A stretch of DNA of 64,000 nt. Source: Xanthobacteraceae bacterium. Lineage in GTDB: Bacteria > Pseudomonadota > Alphaproteobacteria > Rhizobiales > Xanthobacteraceae. Position 1 is the first letter of the stretch. Each line of letters starts with the position of its first letter. The position numbers and the translations under genes were made by a program. Location: assembly GCA_028290465.1 (NCBI GenBank), contig JAQGJU010000088.1, positions 1 through 64,000 of the forward strand. The letters run 5' to 3'. The notes under the pieces are model-generated. The model did no database searches. It saw only the letters and a list, made by a program, of their open reading frames with translations, and was not told the origin of the DNA. This document shows positions 35,316 to 44,325 of the stretch, one piece after another.

Positions 35316-36144
35316 GATCGGGCGCCCAACCGCGCAGGCGGCGCGCGATGCGGGCCAGCCCGGTATCCATCGCGAGACCTATTACGCCGATCACCAGCAT
35401 GCCGGCGATCACGATGTCGATCTGGAACAGGGTTCGGCCCCACACCATCATGTAGCCGACGCCCTCCTGCGCGGCCAACATCTCGACCACGATCAGCGCG
35501 ATCCAGGCATGGCTGAGCGCGAGCCGCAGCCCGCTGAACACCGTTGGCAGCGTCGCCGGGATCAGCAGCTTGAAGAGGCGCGTGCGACCCGACAGGCGCA
35601 GCACGCGCGCGACTTCGAGGTAGTGCCGGGGAATGTTGCGAATGCCCTGTGCGGTCGCCAGCACGGTCGGCACCAAACATGCCTTGGCGATGATCACGAT
35701 CTTCAGCGCCTCGGCGAGGCCGAAGATCAGGATCAGTACCGGCACCCAGCCGAGCGACGGGATCTGCGCCAGGGCCTTGAAAACAGGGCCGAGATAATCG
35801 TCCAGCGTCTTCGACACACCGAGCAGCGTGCCGAGCACAAGGCCGCTGCCGGCCCCGAGCGCGAAGCCGAGCGAGATCCGCCACAGGCTGATTTTGAGAT
35901 TGGCCGCGATGTCGCCGTCGCGGATCAAGTCGTGCAGGGTCGACAGCACCATCGCGGGCGGCGGCAGGATCTGCACCGGCAGCCAGCCGTTGACGGCCGT
36001 CACCTGCCAGGCGAGCAGCACCGCCGCCGGTAACGCCAGCGGCAGCAGGAGATCCGCCGGGCGGAACGCCCGCAACCCGGCGGCCAGACGGCCGAAAGGC
36101 GCCGCAGCTTTCACGTCGCGTGCAACAAGCGATCTGACGTTCAT
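35308..36144 (-). CDS. ABC transporter permease, NitT/TauT/sulfonate type
   Basis: A 278-aa protein starting MNVRSLVARDVKAAAPFGRL. Membrane helices include LLLPLALPAAVLLAWQVTAV and GLVLGTLLGV. The cytoplasmic coupling loop is HYLEVARVLRLSGRTRLFKL followed by LIPATLPTVFSGLR, the usual EAA-like motif. It follows the first receptor gene and overlaps the second permease. The open frame runs further upstream but that part has no membrane character. Confidence 0.9.
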   Translation of the reverse strand: MNVRSLVARDVKAAAPFGRLAAGLRAFRPADLLLPLALPAAVLLAWQVTAVNGWLPVQILPPPAMVLSTLHDLIRDGDIAANLKISLWRISLGFALGAGSGLVLGTLLGVSKTLDDYLGPVFKALAQIPSLGWVPVLILIFGLAEALKIVIIAKACLVPTVLATAQGIRNIPRHYLEVARVLRLSGRTRLFKLLIPATLPTVFSGLRLALSHAWIALIVVEMLAAQEGVGYMMVWGRTLFQIDIVIAGMLVIGVIGLAMDTGLARIARRLRGWAPDHG

Positions 36145-36170
36145 GATGCGGCGCCCTGTTCTGTTTCGAC

Positions 36171-37247
36171 TTAGTTGCTGGCGCCGGCTGCCGCGCCGTC
36201 GGCGTTGCGGCGCGGCCAGAACGATTGCAGGTCGAGCGATTTGAGCCCGGCCTCGACGTATTTCGGTTCCAGCCACTGACCGAGATCGACATCGTTGCGG
36301 ATCAGCTTCTGTTCCTTGTTGAAGGCGATCACGCCGCGATACTGCGCGGTGAAGAAGTCGTCGGGCACCGGATTGAAGGCATTCTTCAGCGAGACACCGT
36401 CGAACTCCTCGCGCAGGATCGGCAGCGTTACGCCGGTGCGCGCCCAGATGCCGAACGCCTCCTCGCGATTGGCCTCCTGGCCGAGCCAATGTGCCGCCCT
36501 GAGCAATCCGCGGGTCACGCGCAGCGTCGCCTCGGGGTATTGCTTCTGGAACTCATCCGTTACCACGAAGGCGCCGAGACCGGTGGCCTTGCCGCCGGCG
36601 GTGCCCGAATTGGAAATCAGCTTCAGTACCCCCTGGTCGCGCAGCGGCAGGAAGAAGCTGCCGCCGAAGATCGCATCGACGCTCTTGGCATTGATGGCGG
36701 CAAGCTGATCCGCGTTCTTCAGATCGACCAGAGTCACGTCACGCTCGGTCAGTCCGTTCTGGCGTAGCGTCGTGATCAGGCTCCAGTGAATGATGGTGGC
36801 CTTCTGAACCGCGATCTTGCGGCCCTTGAGGTCCTTCACCGAATTGATCGGCAGGTCGGCACGCGCGCCGCCGAAGATCGTCGTGCCGCCGTAAGACAGC
36901 AAAATGCGCGTCGGCAGGCCGTTGGCCTTGCCGATGGTGTTCGGCACCGCGCCGTAGGACGCGAATTCGAGCTGCTGATTGGCAATGGCCTCGTTGATGG
37001 CCGGCCCGGTATTGACGAAGTATGTGAACTCCAGTTTGACCGGCGTGTCCTTGAACTCGTCGGCGATGAAGCCCTTGGCGTCCGCGATGGCCACGAGGCC
37101 GCGCCCGAACGGCTGGCCGAAGCCGAAGCCGACATCGCCGAGACGAATCTTGGCTGGGAATTCCTGCCCCAGCGCCGGCCCGGCGAAGCCGACAACGCTC
37201 GTCAGCGCGGCCGCGACGATAAATTTCAGCGTGAATCGTCTATGCAT
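36171..37247 (-). CDS. ABC transporter receptor, NitT/TauT/sulfonate type (first copy)
   Basis: A 358-aa protein with signal peptide MHRRFTLKFIVAAALTSVVG ending near ALGQE. Receptor blocks are GFGFGQPFGRGLVAIADAKG, NEAIANQQLEFASYGAVPN, ANGLPTRILLSYGG and DLKGRKIAVQKATIIHWSL. It is paralogous to the receptor at 32643 throughout, and both end with an FWPRR/HWPRR motif. It sits between the ferredoxin and the first permease. The ligand is unknown; an organosulfur compound is my inference from family and neighbours. Confidence 0.87.
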   Translation of the reverse strand: MHRRFTLKFIVAAALTSVVGFAGPALGQEFPAKIRLGDVGFGFGQPFGRGLVAIADAKGFIADEFKDTPVKLEFTYFVNTGPAINEAIANQQLEFASYGAVPNTIGKANGLPTRILLSYGGTTIFGGARADLPINSVKDLKGRKIAVQKATIIHWSLITTLRQNGLTERDVTLVDLKNADQLAAINAKSVDAIFGGSFFLPLRDQGVLKLISNSGTAGGKATGLGAFVVTDEFQKQYPEATLRVTRGLLRAAHWLGQEANREEAFGIWARTGVTLPILREEFDGVSLKNAFNPVPDDFFTAQYRGVIAFNKEQKLIRNDVDLGQWLEPKYVEAGLKSLDLQSFWPRRNADGAAAGASN

Positions 37248-37265
37248 GAGAGCATCTTTCTGCCG

Positions 37266-37604
37266 TTAGGGTTGAATCAGACCTTCTTCGAACATGCGAT
37301 AGGTCAGGTCGTTTTCGGTGCCGCCGGGGTGGCCGCGCTTCCAGCCCATCGCGCGCGCATAGCTGCCGAGCAGGCCGGCGGCGATGAGTTGCTGTTCGTC
37401 GACGACCTCGTGCTCATGCGCCAGCGGCGACACGTAGAGCGCATCCGCCGGGCAATAGAGCTCGCACAGGAAACAGGTCTGGCAGGCGTCCGGGCGCGCG
37501 ATGACCGGCGGAGCATGCGGCACGCTGTCGAACACGTTCTGCGGACATGCCAGCACACAGGCGTGGCACGAAATGCAGCGGCTCTGGCTGACCAGTTCAA
37601 TCAT
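37266..37604 (-). CDS. 2x[4Fe-4S] ferredoxin, AprB-like
   Basis: A 112-aa protein with two cluster-binding motifs, CISCHACVLACP and CQTCFLCELYCP, each C-x2-C-x2-C-x3-C-P. The C-terminal ~55 residues lack Cys. It overlaps the flavoprotein start by 4 bp (ATGA), so the two are translationally coupled and likely form an electron-transfer pair, analogous to AprA/AprB or fumarate-reductase-like complexes. It is encoded with the importer genes, suggesting redox chemistry on the imported substrate. Confidence 0.9.
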   Translation of the reverse strand: MIELVSQSRCISCHACVLACPQNVFDSVPHAPPVIARPDACQTCFLCELYCPADALYVSPLAHEHEVVDEQQLIAAGLLGSYARAMGWKRGHPGGTENDLTYRMFEEGLIQP

Positions 37605-39247
37605 GATGCCAGCGCCTCCTCACGCGAATGTATGGGTGCGGGTGTTTCCGCGTGCGTCACCGCAGGCCGCGCCCAGACTCGATCGAGTCCGCCGGCCAGC
37701 AGATTTCGTTGCTGCGCCGGATCGGTCTGCGGGAAATCCAGCCGCCGGTGCAGGCCCCGGCTCTCGCGGCGCTCGATGGCGGCGGCCAGGATCCAGCGCG
37801 CCGTCGCCAGCATGGCGACCGTCTCGCGCGTTTTCGCGATGTCTTGTGCAGACGACGTCAGGCCGCGCCGCGCCGCGCGCCAGAGGTCGTTGAGTCGTTC
37901 GCGCGAGGCTTCGAGGCCCGGCCCGGTACGAAAATAGTTGCGATCGAGCGGCAGCATCTCGTTCTGCACGGCTTCCGTCAGTTCGCTCAGGTTCAGTGCG
38001 TGATCCCGCGCGCCGTCCGGCCGCAGCCCGATGCCGCCGGCCGCCTGCGTACGCCGGTGCCGGTGCGACGGCCCGAGCTCAGTGACGAATGCAGCAGCGG
38101 CCTTGCCGGCGAAATTTCCGGTCGCCATCGCCCAGGACGCATTCGGTCCGCCGCCGCCCGAGGTCGCGCCGACCAGATGCTCTCGCGATGCTGCATCGCC
38201 AGCCGCGAACAGGCCCGGCACATTGGTGGCGCAATGCCGGTCGATGGACAGTCCGCCGACGCCGCGCACGGTGCCTTCGCTGCGCAGCGTGACCGGAAAG
38301 CGCTGCGTAAACGGATCGATGCCGCGCCGGTCGAACGGCAGGAACATGTTCGGCTGGCCGCGCCGCATGCCTTCCTGCAAGCGTAATGACGCCTTGTCGA
38401 TTACGGCATAGGCCGGACCGCTCAGCAGATGGCGCGCGATGGCCGATTGACGGTCGCCGGTGCGCGGCAATTCGTTGCCGGCCTCGTCGGTGAACGTCGC
38501 CCAGAAATACATGATGCCTTTGGTGACGCTGGCGAACGCCGGCGCGATGCCGTATTGCGCGGTGAATTCCATGCCGGAGAACACCGCGCCGGCCTCGGCG
38601 GCCAGCAGAAGGCCGTCGCCGGTCAGGCCATTGGTGCCGAGCGCGTTGCTGAGAAACGCGCAGCCGCCGGTCGCGATCACGACGGCGCCGGCCCGCACCG
38701 TCCATGTCTCTTTCGTCACGCGATTGATGCCGGACGCGCCCGCCGCCGCGCCATCGGCCATCAACAGTTCGAGCGCCGGGCTCTGATCGAGAATACGCAC
38801 GCCTGCCTTGCGCAGCCGGCGGCGCATCAGGCGCAGATAATCCGGCCCGCGCAGCGAACCGAGAAACGAGCGGCCGTGATCGTCGACCGGAAACGGATAG
38901 CCCCAGTCGGCCAGATCGTTCAGCCGCAGATGCACCTCGTCGACCACGCGCTCGATCCAGCCCAGGTCAGCCAGACCATGCGCCTGCGCCCATCGGCGTT
39001 TGATCGCGGCCTCGCGCAGATCGGACTGCGGCGGCGCATAGATCATCGTGGTGTTGCCGGCCGCCGTCGCGCCGCCGGTGCCGACGAAACCCTTCTCGGT
39101 CAGCACCACCTGGAGGCCCTGCGTCGCGGCGGTGAGCGCCGCCCAGACGCCGGCCGGCCCGCCGCCGATCACCAGTATGTCGGCATCGAACGTGTTGGCG
39201 CTGGGCGCCGTGTCGCTGCTGGTTCGTGCGTCCGATGCTGCCGTCAT
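37601..39247 (-). CDS. FAD-dependent oxidoreductase, AprA/fumarate reductase-like
   Basis: A 548-aa flavoprotein. The FAD Rossmann motif is ADILVIGGGPAGVWAA (residues ~22-37), followed by LTEKGFVGTGGATAAGN. The second FAD contact is NVPGLFAAGDAASREHLVGA and SGGGGPNASWAMATG. The middle keeps family blocks (ATGGCAFLSNALGTNGLTGD, GAVFSGMEFTAQYG). With the coupled ferredoxin it resembles adenylylsulfate/fumarate reductase flavoproteins, but the true substrate is unknown. First gene of the seven-gene operon; palindromes lie just upstream. Confidence 0.85.
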   Translation of the reverse strand: MTAASDARTSSDTAPSANTFDADILVIGGGPAGVWAALTAATQGLQVVLTEKGFVGTGGATAAGNTTMIYAPPQSDLREAAIKRRWAQAHGLADLGWIERVVDEVHLRLNDLADWGYPFPVDDHGRSFLGSLRGPDYLRLMRRRLRKAGVRILDQSPALELLMADGAAAGASGINRVTKETWTVRAGAVVIATGGCAFLSNALGTNGLTGDGLLLAAEAGAVFSGMEFTAQYGIAPAFASVTKGIMYFWATFTDEAGNELPRTGDRQSAIARHLLSGPAYAVIDKASLRLQEGMRRGQPNMFLPFDRRGIDPFTQRFPVTLRSEGTVRGVGGLSIDRHCATNVPGLFAAGDAASREHLVGATSGGGGPNASWAMATGNFAGKAAAAFVTELGPSHRHRRTQAAGGIGLRPDGARDHALNLSELTEAVQNEMLPLDRNYFRTGPGLEASRERLNDLWRAARRGLTSSAQDIAKTRETVAMLATARWILAAAIERRESRGLHRRLDFPQTDPAQQRNLLAGGLDRVWARPAVTHAETPAPIHSREEALAS

Positions 39248-39688
39248 CTCGTGCGCTCCGCGCTATGCTCGGGCCGGACGATGTCGCAAAGACGCGACTA
39301 TGTCCGGTAAATTTGCTATTGTTCAGAACTATTTTCTATATAGAAACGAATTATGACTCGTAAATAGAATAATATTCTTTTGGCATCTTTGGAAGATTTG
39401 GGTCTCGGATTACCGGAAAGTCAGAACGCCGCCGTCGCGACGCGCGCCTTCGGCAGTTCGTTTTTGACCCGCCGCGCACGGCCGGGAGAGCGCCCGCGAG
39501 GCACATGTGCGAAGCAAGCGCACGAAGCAGGCATGGGGAGGCATCTGCACAACGCGGACGCGCGTAACGCCGACGAAGCGATGGCGGCGTGAAGCGAGGC
39601 GTCGACATCGCCAGGCCGATGGACGACGGCGCCGCATTGGTGGATCATCCGACTCAGAACAAAAGATCATCGAGGGAGTTGAGGAAAC
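39248..39688. promoter_or_regulatory. Divergent promoter region with two palindromes
   Basis: This A+T-richer 440-bp gap holds TTTCTATATAGAAA (39333-39346, perfect 14-bp palindrome) and AGAATA-A-TATTCT (39366-39378, perfect arms with one central base), 20 bp apart and ~90-130 bp upstream of the flavoprotein start. They are good operator candidates for the transport/oxidoreductase operon. The right half (39380-39688) shows no gene; GGGAG/GAGG precedes the corA GTG. Confidence 0.6.
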
Positions 39689-40705
39689 GTGGACGCCCAA
39701 ACCAAGCCGATCGCCGGACCTCGCATCGATCCAGAACCCGGCGTGGTCGCGTCGAGCGTCTATGCGGGCGGCCGGCGCGTCAAAGACATTCCGATCGACC
39801 AAGCGGGCGACTGGTCGAAACGCCCCGGCCATGTGGTCTGGATCGGCCTGCTGGAGCCGACCACGGAATTGCTCGAACGCGTGCAGGCACAGCTCGGTCT
39901 GCACTATCTGGCCATCGAGGACGCCGGCAAGGCGCACCAGCATCCAAAGATCGAACAGTATGGCGACGCGCTGTTCATCGTCGCCCGCACCGCGCAGATG
40001 GTCGACGGGCACATCGCGTTCGGAGAAACGCATCTGTTCGTCGGCAACGGTTATGTGGTCTCGGTCCGCCACGGCGCGTCGAGTTCCTACGCGGCGGTGC
40101 GCGAACGCTGCGAGTCCTGCCCGACCGCTCTGTCCAACGGCGCGGACTACATCCTGTACGCGATCCTGGACTTCATCGTCGACAACTACACGCCGGTGAT
40201 CGAGACGCTCCACGCCGAAGTGGAGGTGATCGAGGATAGCGTGTTCTCGCAACCGGCCGAGCGGTTCGACGTGCACCGGCTGTACATGCTGCGCCGCGAG
40301 TTGCTGCGGCTGCGCAACGCCGCGGTGCCATTGGTTGAGGTGTGCCGCCGCCTGGAGCACGCCGAGGTGATGTCGATCGACGCCGCCATGCAGCCGCTGT
40401 TTCGCGACGTCACCGATCATCTGCTACGCGTCGAGGAGGAAATCGACTCCCTGCGCGAGGTGCTGGCCTTCGCCTTCGAGGCGAGCCTGATGACCGGCCA
40501 GGCGCAGCAGACCGCCATCACGCGCAGGCTCGCCGCCTGGGCCGCCATCCTGGCGGTGCCGACCGCGATCGCCGGCATCTACGGGATGAATTTCGAGCAC
40601 ATGCCCGAGTTGAAATGGCGCTACGGTTATTTTCTGGTGATTGGATTGATCGTGTCGATCTGCGGCTGGCTGTATTGGCGCTTCCGGCGCAACGACTGGC
40701 TTTGA
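39689..40705 (+). CDS. corA: CorA-type Mg2+/divalent metal transporter
   Basis: A 338-aa protein with GTG start and a good ribosome site (GAGG). A large N-terminal cytoplasmic domain ends in long helices (DFIVDNYTPVIETLHAEVEV, ALMTGQAQQ region). Two C-terminal membrane helices follow, and the signature GMN is in AGIYGMNFEHMPEL, the periplasmic loop that selects hydrated Mg2+. It ends with a basic tail (YWRFRRNDWL). Typical length; works as a homopentamer. Confidence 0.93.
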   Translation: MDAQTKPIAGPRIDPEPGVVASSVYAGGRRVKDIPIDQAGDWSKRPGHVVWIGLLEPTTELLERVQAQLGLHYLAIEDAGKAHQHPKIEQYGDALFIVARTAQMVDGHIAFGETHLFVGNGYVVSVRHGASSSYAAVRERCESCPTALSNGADYILYAILDFIVDNYTPVIETLHAEVEVIEDSVFSQPAERFDVHRLYMLRRELLRLRNAAVPLVEVCRRLEHAEVMSIDAAMQPLFRDVTDHLLRVEEEIDSLREVLAFAFEASLMTGQAQQTAITRRLAAWAAILAVPTAIAGIYGMNFEHMPELKWRYGYFLVIGLIVSICGWLYWRFRRNDWL

Positions 40706-41304
40706 TGCGACGGCCCGCACGGGCTACCCGTAATGGCGCCTCCGAAGGTCATTAGGCACGGCCTGGGGTTTAATCGACCCTTCCCGGAACCTTGACGCTT
40801 GGGGCCTATTGACTCCACATGAACTATGCAATCCTGCCGGCCCTGCGTCCCAGCGACGCCGGACGACCGGTTATTTGCTGCGCTGTGGATGCCACCTCGT
40901 TCGTGCGCACCCATGCCATTCTGACCGGAGATATTTCCAGCATCCGGCTGGTCCGCGTACTCCAGGATGCCAATACGTCCGACCAAAAGAGCGAGGCAAC
41001 CAACGCCTTTCATCTCTGGGCGCATCGTCTGCACCTGGGATTGCCAACAGCCTGACGCCGGCGGCGCCCGCATCCAATGCTCGGCATCGAATATGAATTA
41101 CGGACCTTCGCGTGCCGTTGCGGACGTGAGATCGAACGCAGCACAAACGGGCTCGGCGCGGCCGTGCAGGCCTGACGTCGGTCCGGGAACCGAACACCGC
41201 CACCGGCGTTTCTCCTTACCAAGCTTCATTGCGCATTCGCGGGCGATGCATCGCCCGCCTATTGCTTGAATCGCGACCTTGTCGCCTGACCCCGGAGATT
41301 CCCG
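40706..41304. other. 600-bp region without a convincing gene
   Basis: Between corA and ku. A plus-strand frame at 40819-41055 (78 codons, MNYAILPALRPSDAGRPVIC) has no clear ribosome site and no recognised family. The minus strand also has short frames. G+C is somewhat lower at 40800-41000. I see no hairpin terminator or RNA gene. Confidence 0.4.
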
Positions 41305-42204
41305 ATGCCCCGCGCCTATTGGAAAGGCTATCTGCGCCTGTCGCTGGTGACGTGCCCGATCGAGCTGTATCCGGCGACGTCGCAGGCCGAGAAGACGCAT
41401 TTCCACCAGATCAACACCACGACCGGCAACCGGCTGCGCCAGCAGATGATCGACGAGAAGACGGGCCGCGCGGTCGACAAGGAGCACAAGGGCAAGGGCT
41501 TCGAGGTCAGCAAGGGAAAATATGTGCAGATCGAGGATGCGGAGTTGGACGCCGTCGAGGTCGAGAGCACGCACACCGTCGAGATCGAGGGCTTCGTGCC
41601 GCGCGCCGAGATCGACAACCGTTATCTGAACAAGCCGTATTACATCGCGCCGGGCGGCAAGGCCGGCACCGAGGCCTTCGCGGTAATCCGCGACGCCATG
41701 AAGGACAAGGACCGCGTGGCGTTGGCCCGTATCGTCATCACCAACCGCGAGCATATCATCGCGCTGGAGCCGCTCGGCAAGGGCCTCCTCGGCACCACGT
41801 TGCATTACGAGGATGAGGTGCGCGACGAGAGCAAAGTGTTTTCGAAAATCCGCGCGCCCAAGATTGCCAAGGACATGGTCAGCCTCGCGGCGCATATCCT
41901 GGACAGCAAGGCGACGCATTTCGACCCGAGCAAGTTCAAGGACGAATACGACGCCGCGCTGAAAAAGCTGGTGCAGCGAAAAGCCAAGGGCAAAGAGATC
42001 AAGCCGCGCGAGCCAGAGAAAGAGGCCGACAACGTCATCGACCTGATGGAGGCGCTACGCAACAGCCTGAAGGGCAAGAAGGGTGGCGGTGGAATCGCCG
42101 GCCAGAAGACTTCGGAAAAGAGCGCCGCCAAGAAGAACGGCCGGAAGGCATCGAGAAAGACCGCGAAGAAGACCGGTAAAAAGACGCAGCGCAAGGCGGC
42201 GTGA
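41305..42204 (+). CDS. ku: Bacterial Ku protein (non-homologous end joining)
   Basis: A 299-aa protein starting MPRAYWKGYLRLSLVTCPIE, the standard N-terminus of bacterial Ku (W-K-G-x-L-x-x-x-L-V-x-x-P-V/I). Core blocks are KTHFHQINTTTGNRLRQQMI, EIEGFVPRAEIDNRYLNKPY and YYIAPGGKAGTEAFAVIRDA. It ends in a Lys-rich tail (KKNGRKASRKTAKKTGKKTQ) that in other Ku proteins helps DNA threading and LigD recruitment. It forms a homodimeric ring on broken DNA ends. No ligD lies in this window. Confidence 0.95.
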   Translation: MPRAYWKGYLRLSLVTCPIELYPATSQAEKTHFHQINTTTGNRLRQQMIDEKTGRAVDKEHKGKGFEVSKGKYVQIEDAELDAVEVESTHTVEIEGFVPRAEIDNRYLNKPYYIAPGGKAGTEAFAVIRDAMKDKDRVALARIVITNREHIIALEPLGKGLLGTTLHYEDEVRDESKVFSKIRAPKIAKDMVSLAAHILDSKATHFDPSKFKDEYDAALKKLVQRKAKGKEIKPREPEKEADNVIDLMEALRNSLKGKKGGGGIAGQKTSEKSAAKKNGRKASRKTAKKTGKKTQRKAA

Positions 42205-42220
42205 CCAAGCCGGCGCGCGA

Positions 42221-42442
42221 CTATGCTTCGCGAGAAATTGCGGTCGGGTGCCTCAATGCATGGAGCCGTTCATGCTGGGCCTCCAGCCACACCAAACGCT
42301 TGAAGGCCGATCGGCGCAGCGATGAGGAAATGTCCGCCCGTTCGGCGCGCCACTTCAAGCGGGTAATCCATTGCTCAAGCTCTTCCAATGTCAGCTTGAC
42401 GGCGTCCTCGTCGTTATTTGGTGCACCCGACCTGTTTCTCAT
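42221..42442 (-). CDS. Small helical protein, 73 aa
   Basis: Sequence MRNRSGAPNNDEDAVKLTLE, then LEQWITRLKWRAERADISSS and KRLVWLEAQHERLHALRHP. It is predicted all-helical and charged. Its start overlaps the end of the zinc-ribbon gene by 29 bp on the same strand, consistent with coupling. No family recognised; a real small gene is somewhat more likely than a chance frame. Confidence 0.45.
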   Translation of the reverse strand: MRNRSGAPNNDEDAVKLTLEELEQWITRLKWRAERADISSSLRRSAFKRLVWLEAQHERLHALRHPTAISREA

Positions 42443-42659
42443 CGGATTTTTCTGAACAATTACTCAATGCGGCGTGTCGCGATACGCGGCCTTGCCGTTC
42501 GGTGCTGGCATAGAGCCGCGTGGTGCGCGTGCCGCATTGTGGGCACTTGTAGGTCACTTCGTCGATGCGCTCGGCGGCCTTCGATGGTTCGACCAAGTCG
42601 ACCGTCATCTCCACGTCGCATCCCGGACACGTCACGATCGGTGAAGTGTTGCTCTGCAT
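42414..42659 (-). CDS. Small zinc-ribbon protein, 81 aa
   Basis: Starts MQSNTSPIVTCPGCDVEMTV. Two knuckles, CPGC and CPQC (TYKCPQCGTRTTRLY), are 26 residues apart and form a zinc ribbon. The tail ASTERQGRVSRHAALSNC is variable. The layout C-P-x-C-x-x-x-M-T..C-x-x-C-G matches the proteins at 31834 and 51313, so it belongs to one local family of small ribbon proteins. Function unknown. Confidence 0.7.
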   Translation of the reverse strand: MQSNTSPIVTCPGCDVEMTVDLVEPSKAAERIDEVTYKCPQCGTRTTRLYASTERQGRVSRHAALSNCSEKSDEKQVGCTK

Positions 42660-42954
42660 CTACCTATCCCCCGCCGGCACGTCACCTTGCGGGCCGAAGT
42701 CGACGAGGTCAAGCCGGGACGGGCTCATCGTCCTTGCCGGAGAGCTGTACTTGCGGCCGTTAATGTACCGTCAGTTGCTCGACCGCATGTGCTGTTGGCA
42801 TCACCGCGGAACCGGCGTTCAAATATATTCGCCGCACGAACGGGTGTGATGAAACCGCTTGTATCGATCGGTGTGTGACAAAAAACGCGCGCCTCTGGCG
42901 GCGAGCCGCTTCGCTCCGATATCGCGCAATGAGATTGTTGATGCTAACTCATCC

Positions 42955-43449
42955 TCACGGCAGCGGACATTCGATCTCCCGCACATAGGCGATATAGGCG
43001 CCGACCCAGTTGCTGGCGATCATGTCCTGCGCCTTGTCGAGCGTGATCTGTCCCGCGCAGACCATTCGCTTCAGCTTGGTCTCCACGACATCCTTCAGGC
43101 GCGCGCCGCATTTGCCCGCATAGGGCTGCGGCCACAGATTCGACGGATCGCGCGGATCGCCGCCAAGTTGCAGGCTGATCAGATGATCTTCCTCATATCC
43201 GCCGAGCTTCTTGTTGCGATAGCCGTATTCGGCGATCTGCTGTTTCTTCAGCGCATTGGTGTAGCTGGTCTTCGGCCGGATCGTGCTGGTCCAACCCGAC
43301 TTGCAGATCGTGCGTTTGATATTGGCCTGCGTGACCTTCGGATTGGTGGCGCCTGGCGTCTTGAACTGATCGGGCCAGGTCCGGCTTGAGGCCTGTTGGG
43401 TGAACAGCGCAGCCGACAGCAGACTGCATACGAATATGAATGCCTTCAT
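42955..43449 (-). CDS. Secreted protein with EDH..NLWPQ motif
   Basis: A 164-aa protein with signal peptide MKAFIFVCSLLSAALFTQQA. The central block YEEDHLISLQLGGDPRDP followed by SNLWPQPY resembles the beta-beta-metal core of HNH-type nucleases (E-D-H..N), and is found in secreted proteins of many alphaproteobacteria. Four Cys may form disulphides. Nuclease activity is unproven; the second zinc/metal His is not obvious. Confidence 0.6.
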   Translation of the reverse strand: MKAFIFVCSLLSAALFTQQASSRTWPDQFKTPGATNPKVTQANIKRTICKSGWTSTIRPKTSYTNALKKQQIAEYGYRNKKLGGYEEDHLISLQLGGDPRDPSNLWPQPYAGKCGARLKDVVETKLKRMVCAGQITLDKAQDMIASNWVGAYIAYVREIECPLP

Positions 43450-43583
43450 CGCACCCTCCCCGTTTTGCCGCGAGAGCATTGTTCACACAATGACGATGCA
43501 AATCAACTTTAAGTTGCGGCAGACCTTAAGCCCGTTTCCTTCGCCCGAAAACGCTGTAAGCTCGGCCGAAACGGAGACCGGTC

Positions 43584-44258
43584 GTGATCGACAGCGTCGC
43601 CCCGTCCCCCACCGCTTCACCCGCCGCGTACCTGCTGGGCTGTGCGAACGGCGCGCGGTTCCGCACCATCATGGCCGATCCGCCCTGGCGCTTTCAGAAC
43701 GCCACCGGCAAGGTCGCGCCCGAGCACCGGCGGCTCACGCGCTACGGCACGATGACGCTGGACGACATCGCGGCGCTGCCGGTCGCCGGCATCGCGAGCG
43801 ATACCGCGCACCTTTATCTATGGGTGCCGAACGCGCTGCTGCCCGATGGCCTCGCGGTGATGCGGGCCTGGGGCTTCGCGTATAAATCGAATCTTGTGTG
43901 GCACAAGATCCGCAAGGACGGCGGCTCGGACGGGCGCGGCGTCGGCTTCTATTTCCGCAACGTGACCGAACTGCTGCTGTTCGGCGTGCGCGGCCGGCAC
44001 GCGCGCACGCTGGCGCCCGGCCGCCGGCAGGTCAACATGCTGCAGACCCGCAAGCGCGAACACTCGCGCAAGCCCGACGAGCAATACGATTTGATCGAGG
44101 CATGCTCGCCCGGCCCCTATCTCGAATTGTTCGGGCGGGGGCTGCGCCCGCGCTGGACCACCTGGGGCAACCAGGCCGACGACACCTATGCGCCGACCTG
44201 GAACACCTACGCGCATCATTCGCAGGCCGGACGGGCGGGCGAAGTCGGCGTGGAGTGA
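43584..44258 (+). CDS. MT-A70-family N6-adenine methyltransferase
   Basis: A 224-aa protein (GTG start 43584). The catalytic motif is MADPPWRFQN (DPPW, residues ~31-34), followed by YGTMTLDDIAALPV, YLWVPNALLPDGLAVMRAWG and SNLVWHKIRKDG; a late motif YLELFGRGLRPRW contributes to SAM binding. Members of this branch are often phage-encoded DNA adenine methylases. Here it stands among host genes, 10 kb from the phage control module; it may be a phage-derived gene. Confidence 0.88.
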   Translation: MIDSVAPSPTASPAAYLLGCANGARFRTIMADPPWRFQNATGKVAPEHRRLTRYGTMTLDDIAALPVAGIASDTAHLYLWVPNALLPDGLAVMRAWGFAYKSNLVWHKIRKDGGSDGRGVGFYFRNVTELLLFGVRGRHARTLAPGRRQVNMLQTRKREHSRKPDEQYDLIEACSPGPYLELFGRGLRPRWTTWGNQADDTYAPTWNTYAHHSQAGRAGEVGVE

Positions 44259-44325
44259 GGGGCGCGAAAGCCCGCTGTTTCCCGCCAGCAATGAACCCCA
44301 CCGCCGTTCATCGCGACTACGCGGC

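Noticed and set aside
40819-41055. 78-codon plus-strand frame between corA and ku
   Set aside because: No ribosome site, no recognised family and weak coding composition.
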